64,000 bases of DNA from Prostheceraeus crozeri (taxonomy: Eukaryota; Platyhelminthes; Polycladida; Euryleptidae), in contig CAJQUW010007109.1 in NCBI GenBank assembly GCA_907163375.1, positions 62,001-126,000 of the forward strand. Reading direction: 5' to 3'. The notes under the pieces were generated by a model that saw only the letters and a program-made list of their open reading frames with translations, made no database searches and had not been told where the DNA came from. Positions within the stretch are counted from its first letter, which is position 1, and each line of letters opens with the position of its first letter. Positions 43,133 to 52,301 of this stretch are shown in pieces. Position numbers and translations under genes: made by a program.

Positions 43133-43875
43133 AAATCCTCCTTATCTTGTCTTTTGATGATTTGCCCACGATGAATAATCACATCGTGTCCTTCGGCTCG
43201 CAGATTTTTCAGTCTTTCTCTGAGTAGCTTTTGGGCTTCTTGTTCACATCGAGTATAATCAGGATTGATGAAAACATTCTTAAAAGAGTCATCAGAGCGT
43301 AAATGCCTAGCCAATCCAAGAATTCGTTTCTTCGCCTCAAGATTCTTGCACTGAACTCTTACGAGTCGGATTTTACCGATACTTTGTTTACCGATCCTGT
43401 TTATCGAAATTACAGAATCTTCCTCTACATTCAGCTTCCGCAAAACACGCTTTACTTTCCCATCATCCTTAGATTTCCTTTCGTTTAAATTACCATCCAC
43501 TTCCTCCTCAAAACCAGAGAAAACAAGGTTATTTTCCTTCTGCCTGCGTAATTCACCTTCTCTCAGGATGAAGTTAAGCTTATCCTCCATACCACTCATA
43601 GAGTTAGTATTAATACTACTCTGAAGGTTGTCATATTTCCGTTTTAATTCAACTACTTCAGAAGTAAGAGTATGTAGCCGGTTGACCATATGATCAAGCT
43701 GTTCTTTGATCTTCGACTCAATCACGGATGATATCTGATTGACTACGTCAGACTGGTCATTTTGAACTTGAGCACGCATTTGGATGATGGTAAGAATAAG
43801 GTCCTGTTTGTTCAAGGAGGTTTTGCGCTCCAAGAGTTCACGGTCCGTCAATATTGTTATATCATTAACTCCCAT
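43129..43875 (-). CDS. LINE ORF1 coiled-coil nucleic-acid-binding protein
   Basis: Intact, 248 aa. Residues about 35-85 are a coiled coil. Then ENNLVFSGFEEE, an RRM-like region (SINRIGKQ...RLVRVQCKN..AKKRILGLARHLR), and VFINPDYTRCEQEAQKLLRERL with HDVIIHRGQIIKR. This is the standard ORF1p layout of CR1/L2-related elements. Confidence 0.85.
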   Translation of the reverse strand: MGVNDITILTDRELLERKTSLNKQDLILTIIQMRAQVQNDQSDVVNQISSVIESKIKEQLDHMVNRLHTLTSEVVELKRKYDNLQSSINTNSMSGMEDKLNFILREGELRRQKENNLVFSGFEEEVDGNLNERKSKDDGKVKRVLRKLNVEEDSVISINRIGKQSIGKIRLVRVQCKNLEAKKRILGLARHLRSDDSFKNVFINPDYTRCEQEAQKLLRERLKNLRAEGHDVIIHRGQIIKRQDKEDF

Positions 43876-43962
43876 TGCAATTTTGAATACGGATGATATT
43901 GGATCAAGTCGGAGTCAAAAATTGACTGTCACAAGTGATCAATAGAAAATAAGCAAAATGTA

Positions 43963-44032
43963 GTCTGGAAGGCCTCGAACCCGGTGTCTTTAGTTTCAAA
44001 TCCAACACAGTAACCAACAGACCACGTAGACA
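43963..44032 (-). other. tRNA-like segment in the LINE leader
   Basis: On the minus strand a GGTTCGAGGCC B box is preceded about 45 nt upstream by a TGGTCTGTTGG A-box-like sequence, with GTCT/AGAC pairing at the ends and an anticodon-loop-like TTTGAAACT between. The cloverleaf is imperfect. It lies in the 5' leader of the LINE, about 90 nt before ORF1. Confidence 0.45.
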
Positions 44033-44448
44033 AAGTTCAGGGGCTTATTGAAGCAACTGATGATCGGATACTCATTATAGATATCGAATGCGTGGACACC
44101 AATTCTATCCAGACCAGATGACCAAATTTACAACTTGTCGAAAGAGACCGATGAACAAAACTCATCGATTTGATGAAACTAGGATTTAGGAAGCTGATCG
44201 TAGGCAATCCACACTGAATATAGGAACACTGATAAGGCAACGATGATAACACTACCACAGCTTGAGACACACGAAAACGCGACGAAAAACGACGTCGGGA
44301 AAGTGGAGAACGGCGTTATGCTTCCAAATCGCTTTCAGCACCAGCTCTGACAGACGACAGATGGATGTAACCAAATTGAAATATCCATGTGTTGTTTTTA
44401 ATTTCTCATTTACGGGAATATAATACAAACATTTTATCTTCTATAAAA

Positions 44449-44620
44449 ATGAGAAACATTAGAGACTTCCAAAAAATATACGGCAAACAAAACCACGTCA
44501 AATTTCGATTTAAATGAGATTGCTAAGCAATTGGGAATAAAGAATTTTCACATATTGATGAGTAATGAATTTCTATTGATAAAAGATGTACGAAACACTA
44601 ACTCTACTAATAAAATGTAA
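44449..44620 (+). pseudogene. fragment duplicate of the protease gene 5' end
   Basis: The sequence repeats the start of the neighbouring protease gene: MRNIRDFQKIYG against MSNINEFLKLYG, and LGIKNFH shared by both. A one-base shift after about 14 codons and a stop at 44618-44620 make it non-functional. It stands between the LINE and the intact protease. Confidence 0.75.
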
Positions 44621-44667
44621 CAATGTAACGTTTTACTTTAGATTAAATTAAATCATTTCAAAATTGA

Positions 44668-44845
44668 ATAAGTAGTAAGGAAAGTCATCATTGTGGAACA
44701 GTTTTAAATCAATACCCCCCTTCTGACTAAGTATTAAGGAAAGTCATCATTATGAAACAGTTTTAAATCAATACCCCCCAAGTAGTAAGGAAAGACATCA
44801 TTAGAGAACAGTTTTAAATCAATACCCCCTCCCTTCTGACTGCTA
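44668..44845. repeat. three direct repeats ahead of the protease gene
   Basis: AGTARTAAGGAAAGTCATCA followed by ACAGTTTTAAATCAATACCCCC occurs three times, the units separated by TTCTGACT-type spacers in two cases. They fill the space between the pseudogene copy and the real protease start, so may be promoter duplicates. Confidence 0.75.
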
Positions 44846-44876
44846 GGAGTACCTTAAGAAATTTTTTTATTTTAAA

Positions 44877-45368
44877 ATGAGCAACATAAATGAGTTTTTG
44901 AAATTATATGGAACACAAACAACAACGAATTTCGACCTAAAAAAAATCGCTAATCCATTAGGAATAAAGAATTTTCATGTTCCAATCAGAGACGAATTAC
45001 AATTCCTAAAAAATAAGCCAACAGGAACCTTCAGTTCCCGGAACAAAGTTCCATCAATAACTATAAATTTCATAACAAATCTTCATACGTCAGATGAAAA
45101 AGGTGTACATTGGTCAGCAGGACAAAGAAATATAAACTGTTCTAATTATTATTTTGACCGCCCGGAGGCTGAGAACTATTGGTTCGACTCATACGGACTT
45201 CCACCTACGAATGAAGTAAGAGAAATACTTGACAATGGAATTTATAATACATTTCAAATTCAAAAGCCAGGAACTACATATTGCGGTCAATTATGTCTTT
45301 ATGTTTTATTTAAATTACAGGAAGGAGTACCATTTCTAGATATTATGTTAGAATTGAACGAACCGTAG
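44877..45368 (+). CDS. adenain-like cysteine protease of Polinton 2
   Basis: 163 aa, intact. Catalytic His in EKGVHWSAG, Asp in NYWFDSYGLP, Cys in TTYCGQLCLYVLF. It processes virion proteins in Polintons. A double-hairpin element (45024-45052) is embedded in frame, encoding about residues 50-59. The stop codon itself lies in another such element (45360-45385), so the C-terminus may have been shortened by that insertion. Confidence 0.9.
   Translation: MSNINEFLKLYGTQTTTNFDLKKIANPLGIKNFHVPIRDELQFLKNKPTGTFSSRNKVPSITINFITNLHTSDEKGVHWSAGQRNINCSNYYFDRPEAENYWFDSYGLPPTNEVREILDNGIYNTFQIQKPGTTYCGQLCLYVLFKLQEGVPFLDIMLELNEP
45024..45052. repeat. double-hairpin element in the protease gene
   Basis: GGAAC-cttca-GTTCC, one base, GGAAC-aaa-GTTCC. 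Both stems are perfect 5 bp. Confidence 0.7.
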
Positions 45369-45385
45369 GTTCTATGGCTACGTCT
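45360..45385. repeat. double-hairpin element at the protease stop
   Basis: GAACC-gta-GGTTC, TA, then TGGC-tac-GTCT (second stem imperfect). It supplies the TAG stop of the protease frame. Confidence 0.65.
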
Positions 45386-45402
45386 AATGAAAGTAATGAT
45401 AA

Positions 45403-46730
45403 TTAAAAATCAGTTCGTTGTAATTCATTTTGATAAAATCGGCCTCTGATATTTTCATCATCTAAATCTTTGATTTCGTAAGTAATCGGATAAGTTTGAT
45501 TTATTTTGCAAACTTCAAATATTTCTTTAGTCCAATAGCCAACAAAGCCTTTTTCAAATTTATTCTTATACTTAAATATTCTAACTCTATCTCCAATTTT
45601 AAATTTCGGCTTAAGTTTCTGCAAATTCGGATTACTCTCATTCAAATTATTATTCTCGAATATTTTTTTTCTTATCAAATCAGGGTCGTCAGAAGCATTC
45701 TTTGGAGTTTCTTCAATACCAGAATGAACTTTATTATTGTACTCTTCTACAATTCCTGGTAATATCTTCAACCATTTCTGATTTCTTTGCTCAGTAAATT
45801 TCTTGAATAATTTATTTTTTAACGTCCGATTGAATCTTTCTATCACTACGGCCTTCCTGCATTTTCAGTTGAATAAACAGTTTCAAATAGTGGCTGAACG
45901 TTTCGGTTATAAACTTCCGACCCTTTATCAACAAACAATTTTTTTGGCTTTCTCTTACTTTCTTTAAAGATTTCTTCAAACGCATATTTAACTGATAGAC
46001 CACTTTTATTTTTTAAAGGCTTTACCCAAGCGTATCGTGTATATAAATCTATAACGGTCAATGCGTATTTGTAGTCCCTTTCATTCGGCATATGAATAAG
46101 ATCAGCACTCCAAATATCATCTTTATTAAATACTTTTACTTTCAATAAATATTTCGGCTTTCTGTATTCCCTATGAATTTCAGACGCGTAGGTTCGAGAG
46201 TTGCTCTCAGACAGCTTAGCTGTCGTTTCATTTAAACCCTGGCCGAATAATATTTTAGCTTGTAAAGCTTTCTTAACAAACATTCTTTCAATTTTTTCTC
46301 TAAATGTAGGATTTTGAATATTATCTAATTCTTGTATCATCTTCTTATCAGCTGCATGTCGAGAACTTAGATCATGATTTCGATAAGCTAAATCATGTCT
46401 ATAAGCTGCGGCATCTACTCTATTTATTGGTTCTTCACCTGGTTTCGGATTATTATTCTCATCTAGTCTTGTATCTAATCGAGTTCCTGGACCGGTATAT
46501 GAATGACCAGGAAGATGTTTTTCTTTCGAATATTTACTCCAAATAAATCCAGGAAAGTTTTCTAATGTTTTTTGTATGTCACCACCGTAGGTATTAGCCA
46601 AACTTTGTTTGTCGTCGTTACCTTCATAAATTTTACAATTTGAGTTTTTATGTACTTTTAAGAGATAATTCAATAAATCTAAATTAGAAATTTTTAATTT
46701 AATTAAATTTTCGGAATTTTTAGAATTCAT
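45403..46730 (-). pseudogene. phospholipase A2-integrase fusion of Polinton 2, frameshifted
   Basis: One frame (45846-46730, 294 aa) holds two domains. Residues about 70-160 match the parvovirus VP1-type phospholipase A2: Ca-binding YTGPGT, then DAAAYRHDLAYRNH with the catalytic HD pair. Residues about 195-290 are a retroviral-type integrase core with Asp in WSADLIHM and Asp in LFVDKGSEV. The third catalytic residue, Glu in VIERFNRT, lies in the next frame (45403-45846, 147 aa), which continues to the C-terminal SH3-like region (GDRVRIFKYK). The frame is lost by one base near 45850-45870. Domain fusion itself is unaffected, being inside one open frame. A double hairpin sits in the linker. Confidence 0.8.
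46196..46224. repeat. double-hairpin element between PLA2 and integrase
   Basis: GAGAG-ttg-CTCTC, one base, GACAGC-tta-GCTGTC. Stems are perfect (5 and 6 bp) with triloops. It lies in the linker between the two domains and keeps the frame. Confidence 0.75.
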
Positions 46731-46769
46731 TTTAAAAGATAAAAAAAATTTAAAAGATAAAATAAATGT

Positions 46770-47252
46770 TTACCTTATCATACTAGGACTTAGATATATT
46801 CCAGAACCATCTTTAGTTTCTTTAATTTCAATAAAATCATCAACATTGTGGAGAATATTTTTAAGAACTCGTTTTCCTTCATCAACTAATTTTAATTTAC
46901 TAATAAAATTATCTACTATTCCGTCACCCCTAGCAACTTTCTCTAACTCTCTATTATGACGTTTTTGTTCTTCTAATGCTGCCTTCTCTGATTTATTTTT
47001 ATTTACTGCTTGGACAACACCAGCTGTCCCGCCTGCAACACTTCCTGCAGCTGCTATGCCACCTATTATTAGTGGAATTAATGGGAGAATTCCACCATTC
47101 TTTTCTTCTTGTAATTGAATATTCTCTATCATTGGTTTACTTATGTAATACTTTTTTTTATTAATCGTAATAGTTTTAGGGGTATTTTTGTCAACAATAT
47201 TACGTAATTTTAATTCAACAGTTTTATTATTATTACTTTTTGCTTGCGACAT
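46770..47252 (-). CDS. Gly-rich hydrophobic minor-capsid-like protein
   Basis: 160 aa, intact. Basic N-terminus, then NGGILPLIPLIIGG and a long Gly/Ala segment (about residues 53-82), a coiled-coil region and an acidic end. The GG-hydrophobic motif recalls adenain-cleaved pX/pVI-like proteins of adintoviruses. Confidence 0.55.
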   Translation of the reverse strand: MSQAKSNNNKTVELKLRNIVDKNTPKTITINKKKYYISKPMIENIQLQEEKNGGILPLIPLIIGGIAAAGSVAGGTAGVVQAVNKNKSEKAALEEQKRHNRELEKVARGDGIVDNFISKLKLVDEGKRVLKNILHNVDDFIEIKETKDGSGIYLSPSMIR

Positions 47253-47269
47253 TTTTAATAAAAAAATTT

Positions 47270-47450
47270 TAAGTTACGAAAAATTTTAATCTATTCTAGT
47301 TACGAAAAATTTTTAAGTTAAGAATTTTTAATCTATTCTAGTTATGAAAAAATTTTAATCTATTGTAGTTATTAAAAAATTTCAAGTTACCAAAAAATTT
47401 TAAGTTACCAAAAAATTTTAATCTATTCTAGTTATGAAAAAAATTAATTA
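47270..47450. repeat. AT-rich intergenic tandem repeats
   Basis: About five imperfect copies of TTTTAATCTATTCTAGTTACGAAAAA fill the gap between two minus-strand genes. They may act as promoter or 3'-end sequence. Confidence 0.65.
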
Positions 47451-47469
47451 ACCGACGAAGTCTTGGGCT

Positions 47470-48804
47470 TTAACCGATCCTAGCCATCTTTCCATTAAGA
47501 ATTTCAATAGAATATTTTACATCTTCTAGCAATAAACCATAAGCCATCAATGAAGTTGTGGAATCTTTCTTTTCGATATTAATTGTTACATCACAACCAG
47601 TCTTGATAATATCTTCAGATTGTGCACTTAAATCGAAACAGAAAACAGGATATAAATGTCTCCAATCTCCAGGAGTTAATTGTGGTTCAACTCCAAATTC
47701 TATACAAAGATTTCGATAAGAATCATATCCTTCCATAAATTGATTATTGGTATCATCGAATCTTAATGGATCAATTGGATATCGGGTTTGATTTAATGAA
47801 ACTTGTAAACTTCGAATTGTATTAATATGGAAGAGATTATTGTTCTTATCAAAACTTGGAGAATTATTTCTTTGAAAAGTTAGTAATAAATATCTTGGTG
47901 TATTCGCAGTTCTAGTAAAATGCCAGTTAAATCTTTGTTCGGAAAAAGTTACTGAACTAGCAGTTCTCTTTAGAAAATTAACTGGAATTGGTTTGTTAGT
48001 ATTTAATCTTTTTGCAATAGCTGTTTCAATCTCTAAACTAGGAGTAATATGCTTAATCCACCATTCAAGTCTATCAATTTTTAAATATGCTTTTTTTCCA
48101 GTCTTACCAAAAAAGATTAATTCATTATTTGCTGTACGATGAATTATTAATTTAAATTTTAATTGATATGATATTTTATCATAATCTAAATATCCGAATA
48201 ATGGAGACAATGACCAATTTACTGTCTGTTTACTTTTCTTGTTTAATTCACGTCTTTCTTTATATGCATCATTATTTGTTTTATTTAAATGTTTTGCAAT
48301 ATTTTCTACATCTTTCGCAATTCCTGCGGCGTCTGTTCCAGCGTGAGTTAAATCATCTATAATTATACCATCATTAGTATCAGGAAACCAACCTTCGATT
48401 TCATACTTTTTATTATTTTCACCAATTGTTACAAATCTAAGCATTGTATCAATTACACCTGGAGAATCACTTATTGTTTCTATATTTTGAGTTGCAACAT
48501 CTAAACGCATTTGTGTAAATAATCTTGGAAAAAAATTATTCTCCAGTGCAATATTATCGGTTTCTGGTAATGGTGTTGTAAAATTGGCATCACTATACAA
48601 AGAATATTCACAGTGTAAAAATGAATCAGGTAGATATATATAACTCTGCTGATTATCAACTTCAAAAATTAAATCACCTCCAGTATTTACTCTACTGGAA
48701 GATCCGGGATTCATAGCAATTCTTATATAGTCATTCCTTTTTTGATTGCAACTGACGAACGGAGGATCGTCTAATCTAAATTTATTTTCGATAAGCGAAG
48801 ACAT
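47470..48804 (-). CDS. putative major capsid protein of Polinton 2
   Basis: 444 aa, intact. It has segments typical of the capsid-type protein in this class of AT-rich Polintons: SYIYLPDSFLHCEY, NNFFPRLFTQMRL, WSLSPLFGYLDYD, YPVFCFDLSAQ and a C-terminal LMAYGLLLEDVKYSI. Beta-rich and of a length expected for a double jelly-roll. It differs strongly from the capsid protein of element 1. Assignment is from family recall, not from structure. Confidence 0.6.
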   Translation of the reverse strand: MSSLIENKFRLDDPPFVSCNQKRNDYIRIAMNPGSSSRVNTGGDLIFEVDNQQSYIYLPDSFLHCEYSLYSDANFTTPLPETDNIALENNFFPRLFTQMRLDVATQNIETISDSPGVIDTMLRFVTIGENNKKYEIEGWFPDTNDGIIIDDLTHAGTDAAGIAKDVENIAKHLNKTNNDAYKERRELNKKSKQTVNWSLSPLFGYLDYDKISYQLKFKLIIHRTANNELIFFGKTGKKAYLKIDRLEWWIKHITPSLEIETAIAKRLNTNKPIPVNFLKRTASSVTFSEQRFNWHFTRTANTPRYLLLTFQRNNSPSFDKNNNLFHINTIRSLQVSLNQTRYPIDPLRFDDTNNQFMEGYDSYRNLCIEFGVEPQLTPGDWRHLYPVFCFDLSAQSEDIIKTGCDVTINIEKKDSTTSLMAYGLLLEDVKYSIEILNGKMARIG

Positions 48805-48946
48805 TTTTATAAAAAATAATTTGACTTTTTGTTTTTCTCACACACAGAAAAAATTTTACTAAAATAATTTTACTAAAATAATTTTCCTAAAAAAATTTTC
48901 CTAAAAAAAATTTTACTAAAAAAAAATTTTCCTAAAAAACATGATT

Positions 48947-49477
48947 TTAGAATTTTGCTAGACCAGCTCCGCTACAGCTTTGCTGGTTAAACCGAAGGTT
49001 GCTGCTCACGCCATTTCCTCTTATTTCTTCAATTGAACGTTTTATGGCTACGCCTGATTTCTTCTTATGTTTACTATCAGACGGAGCTCCGCTCCTCAAG
49101 GTTTCCCCAACAGCTATGTTAGCAATTTTATTTTTTGTTTCCTCTGAAAGTTTTTTTAAATTTTTTAGTTCTTCAGAATCATTCCTAAGTTTACGAATAG
49201 CTTCTAGTTGTTTTAATTCGTTTTGAGACTTGACAGCATTTGATATTGCACTAGCTGTACTACCTATAGCAGCTGCTCCTTTTGCAGCAGATGTAATCAA
49301 ATCTTTATTATTTTTAATTAAGTTAACGATACTTCCAATACCAGAGAAGATGCCAGCTCCTTCCGTGTGAACTGTTTCTCTATTATCATAATGATAAACA
49401 GGATTCATACCTGGTTCATGAGCAATTCTTTGATTTGAAGCAAATTGTTTAAGATTGTGTTTATAAATTATAGGCAT
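48947..49477 (-). CDS. amphipathic minor-capsid-like protein
   Basis: 176 aa. GAGIFSGIGSIVNLIKNNKDL and an Ala-rich stretch (about residues 40-85) are followed by a coiled coil and a basic KHKKKSG segment. It resembles protein-VI-like minor capsid proteins. Its last residues are encoded by a double-hairpin element (48975-49000), and a further hairpin (49083-49095) is inside it. Confidence 0.5.
   Translation of the reverse strand: MPIIYKHNLKQFASNQRIAHEPGMNPVYHYDNRETVHTEGAGIFSGIGSIVNLIKNNKDLITSAAKGAAAIGSTASAISNAVKSQNELKQLEAIRKLRNDSEELKNLKKLSEETKNKIANIAVGETLRSGAPSDSKHKKKSGVAIKRSIEEIRGNGVSSNLRFNQQSCSGAGLAKF
48975..49000. repeat. double-hairpin element at the end of the minor-capsid gene
   Basis: CAGC-ttt-GCTG, short spacer, AACC-gaa-GGTT. 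A single AGC-tcc-GCT hairpin precedes it, and GGAGC-tcc-GCTCC occurs at 49083-49095 in the same gene. Confidence 0.65.
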
Positions 49478-49518
49478 TTTTTAGGATTAAATTTGACTTT
49501 TGGGAAAAAATATTTAAG

Positions 49519-50308
49519 TTAATATTTACGTTTGTGAATGGACAACAACTTCGAGATAACTTTATTAATTGAGTGTTGCACTTTATCTATTGCGTCAAGC
49601 AGCGTGTGATGTACTTTAATTTTTTTTCTATTAACTTGCATTTTCTGCTGATTAATCTTCAATGCCGTTTTAAGTGCATTTAACTTAATTTTAAGAACAT
49701 CTAATTGTCTTTTAACAGCATCTAACAGCATCTACTTCATTTATTATTCTATTCATCTTTTTCATTTGTTGAGTAATTTTGGAACTTAATTCATCAACAC
49801 TTTTTTGGAATGTAGTTTGTAACTGCTTTAAATTTTTTTAAATTCTTTCAGGTAGTTTTTCTATTTCATCTTCTAATTGTTCTTTCAATAGTTGTATCTG
49901 ATGTTTATTTTTAATGACTGCAGATTTTAACTTTATAGAAAGTAATATTAAAATTTTTGATTGTTCAGAAATCTTTTTAAAAAGTTTTGCTATATCTGCT
50001 TCTAGCTCTCTATCCTTTTTATCAAGTTTTAATAATTTTTCGTTTAATGATTTGTCATTAAGTTTAAGCAACTTTAATTCGTTCATCAGTGGAACCAAAA
50101 CATCGTTTATATATTTTTCTTTTAAGTCATTGATTTGTGTATCAACATATTGTTTATTTGTTAACTCTGTATTTTGTTGCGGAAGAATAGAAAGATGCAA
50201 TGGACCAGATAAAACGTCTCCAGTTTTCAAGATATAATTTTCTATTTCTATTTCTAATTCACGATTATTCGGGATATATGCACCTTCACCAACATTTGGT
50301 AGCATCAT
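49519..50308 (-). pseudogene. fibre-like coiled-coil protein, two frameshifts
   Basis: The first open part (49838-50308, 156 aa) starts with YILKTGDVLSGPLHLSILP and TNKQYVDTQI, the pattern of phage tail-fibre repeats (LxKxGxxMxGxLxL...ATKxYVD), followed by a long heptad coiled coil. The coil continues in a second frame and then in a third (49519-49731), so the gene is one protein broken twice. The second break is a 10-bp tandem duplication (TAACAGCATC twice, about 49720-49739). Trimeric fibre is the likely role. Confidence 0.65.
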
Positions 50309-50354
50309 TTTTTAACAATAAAAAAATAAAATTTTTTCTAATAAAAATAAAAAA

Positions 50355-51716
50355 ATGGATAAAGCAAATTTAAAAAAATTATATTCGTCCGCATCATCCT
50401 GTTCTTCTTATTCGACGAGATCAACGGGATTTGAAAATGAATGTTTTGATAATAATAATAATAATTCATGTATAGATGTTAATATTTTATTTCAATTACA
50501 AGCCGAAATATTTAGAGAACAGACTAAAGGTTTACCTTCTATAGAAACTAATTATTGTTTATTTCCAGGAGATCCATTTATTAAATTTATGGATATAGTA
50601 AGTAAATATAATGATGTAGCTTATGTGGAATTAAATAAAGAAAATATGGTTATTATTGGTCATAATAATGTTTATGGTTTTATTAGAGCAGTATTACCAA
50701 TTAGTAATACTGATTGGATAGAAACTAAAATTATTAATTATATCAATATTAAAGAATTAGTTAAAAAATTAAAATCTTTTTCGAAAGAAAAAATTAGATT
50801 ATTTGTTGATGAACAAAATCAATATAACATTCACATAGAGAGTAAAAAACATAATGAAGAATTATTATGTCAAGTTTATTATAGAGACACAATTTATAAA
50901 CAAGAAACATTAGAAATGCCGCAAAAATATGATGATGATACATATATAGGATTGTATTCCAATTTAAATATTAATTTATTAAAATCTTACATAAATGGCT
51001 TAACTCAACAAGAAAAAATTTATATGTGGACAACACCTTATACTATTAACAATGTCCATAGTCATAATCATAATAAACGAACCGAAGGTTCTAGGGCTTT
51101 GCCCGATCTTAAAGAATCTTATAATAATAATAATGATGATTCTGAAACATCTGAAAATGGTGTAAATGGTAAAAAAGATTACAAAAATATTAGTAATTAT
51201 AAAAATTTAAGTGAAGAAAAATTTATATCTCATACTGATGTACATGATATTAATACTACATATAATCAAAATTTATCTAAATTTCATTTTCTTACAATTG
51301 AAAATAATAATGATGGTATAGTTGAAGATACTGTTAGACAACTATGTGTCGGGTCTACAAAATTTAAATTAGGATTTACATCTAATCAATTTAAAATTTT
51401 ATCATCTTTAATAAAAACTAAAAGTTATTCAGATTATGGTGGTGTTATTAAATTTTCCAAAAGAGATCAAAGACCAATATTTTTCTCTATTATATTATTA
51501 TCAGATAAAAGATGTAATTTAGAATTAGATATTCCAATAAGAGAATGGTATCCTATCAGGGAATGGCATCCTATACCAAAAAGTGTAATTTATTATGTTG
51601 AAGAAACAATTGATGATGATGATGAAGAATCAATTGATGATGATGATGAAGAATCAATAGTTAGTGAAAATAAATTTAAATTATCTTTTGATAAAACGTT
51701 ATATGATAAAACTTAA
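50355..51716 (+). CDS. unknown 453-aa protein, possibly clamp-like
   Basis: Intact. Residues 1-35 are Ser/Asn-rich. Residues about 70-170 (FMDIVSKYNDVAYVELN..., KELVKKLKSFS) have the alternating pattern of sliding-clamp (PCNA-like) folds, but no signature makes this secure. A double-hairpin element adds RTEGSRALP at about residue 242. The C-terminus has duplicated REWYP/REWHP and a doubled IDDDDEES acidic repeat. It is upstream of the polymerase on the same strand. Confidence 0.4.
   Translation: MDKANLKKLYSSASSCSSYSTRSTGFENECFDNNNNNSCIDVNILFQLQAEIFREQTKGLPSIETNYCLFPGDPFIKFMDIVSKYNDVAYVELNKENMVIIGHNNVYGFIRAVLPISNTDWIETKIINYINIKELVKKLKSFSKEKIRLFVDEQNQYNIHIESKKHNEELLCQVYYRDTIYKQETLEMPQKYDDDTYIGLYSNLNINLLKSYINGLTQQEKIYMWTTPYTINNVHSHNHNKRTEGSRALPDLKESYNNNNDDSETSENGVNGKKDYKNISNYKNLSEEKFISHTDVHDINTTYNQNLSKFHFLTIENNNDGIVEDTVRQLCVGSTKFKLGFTSNQFKILSSLIKTKSYSDYGGVIKFSKRDQRPIFFSIILLSDKRCNLELDIPIREWYPIREWHPIPKSVIYYVEETIDDDDEESIDDDDEESIVSENKFKLSFDKTLYDKT
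51079..51104. repeat. double-hairpin element, in frame
   Basis: GAACC-gaa-GGTTC, TA, GGGC-ttt-GCCC. It is translated as RTEGSRALP inside the 453-aa protein. Confidence 0.85.
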
Positions 51717-51775
51717 TATGATAAAACTTAATATGATAAAACTTAATATGATAAAACGTAATATGATAAAGAAAA
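51714..51775. repeat. TATGATAAAACTTAA tandem repeats
   Basis: About four to five 15-bp copies after the stop codon, with a last copy reading ACGTAA. Likely 3'-end or promoter spacer. Confidence 0.7.
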
Positions 51776-52212
51776 TAAAATAACTTAGGAACGTGAAATA
51801 TATAATAATATAAAATAACTCTCAAGACCTTGTTATTAGAATGTTTATATCTAAAATTAAAACACAATTTTTTCCTTAAAAAATAAAAAAATGGAAAATA
51901 CCAAGTTTTATTGTAACTTATGTAAAAAAAAGTTGCAAACAAAAAGAAGTTATCAATCTCATTTAAATAGTAAATTGCATTTACAAAATGTAGATCGAGT
52001 TGATGAAGGAAATATATTAAAATTAAATAATTATATAAACTATCTAGAAACATTGCCTACTGATATAAAAGTTAAAAAAATGTTTGATGATTATTCACAT
52101 TCGGAATATAAAAAAGTTTTTAATAGTGAAGATGAACATGAACCAGATGGAAGATATTTATTTAGCGATACTGATGAATTTGATGAAGCTGAACGAACCG
52201 ATGAAGCGGAAC

Positions 52213-52237
52213 GAACCGAAGGTTCTAGGGCTTCGCC
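52213..52237. repeat. double-hairpin element, in frame
   Basis: GAACC-gaa-GGTTC, TA, GGGC-ttc-GCC. Translated RTEGSRASP in the polymerase N-terminal part. A partial copy of its left flank (CTGAACGAACCGATGAAG) stands just before. Confidence 0.85.
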
Positions 52238-52275
52238 ATTAACAGATATAAAATATTTATTTAATCAGTCTGTAC

Positions 52276-52301
52276 GAACCGAAGGTTCCAGGGCTTCGCC
52301 C
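52276..52301. repeat. double-hairpin element, in frame
   Basis: GAACC-gaa-GGTTC, CA, GGGC-ttc-GCCC, again translated RTEGSRASP. Confidence 0.85.

Larger units (their letters stand above)
40322..44390 (-). mobile_element. LINE (CR1/Jockey-like non-LTR retrotransposon)
   Basis: Two-ORF LINE on the minus strand: ORF1 (43129-43875) and ORF2 with endonuclease and reverse transcriptase. The 3' end is an (ATT)n tail (on the plus strand the TAA repeats at about 40323-40343). The 5' part (about 43880-44390) is a long leader containing a tRNA-like segment. Both boundaries are approximate; no clear target duplication was found. ORF2 carries a frameshift and an in-frame stop, so the copy is dead. Confidence 0.85.

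Noticed and set aside
40300-44400. Target duplication of the LINE (CAAATTGAA near both ends)
   Set aside because: The word is not adjacent to the 3' tail and is low-complexity in this AT-rich context; boundaries stay approximate.
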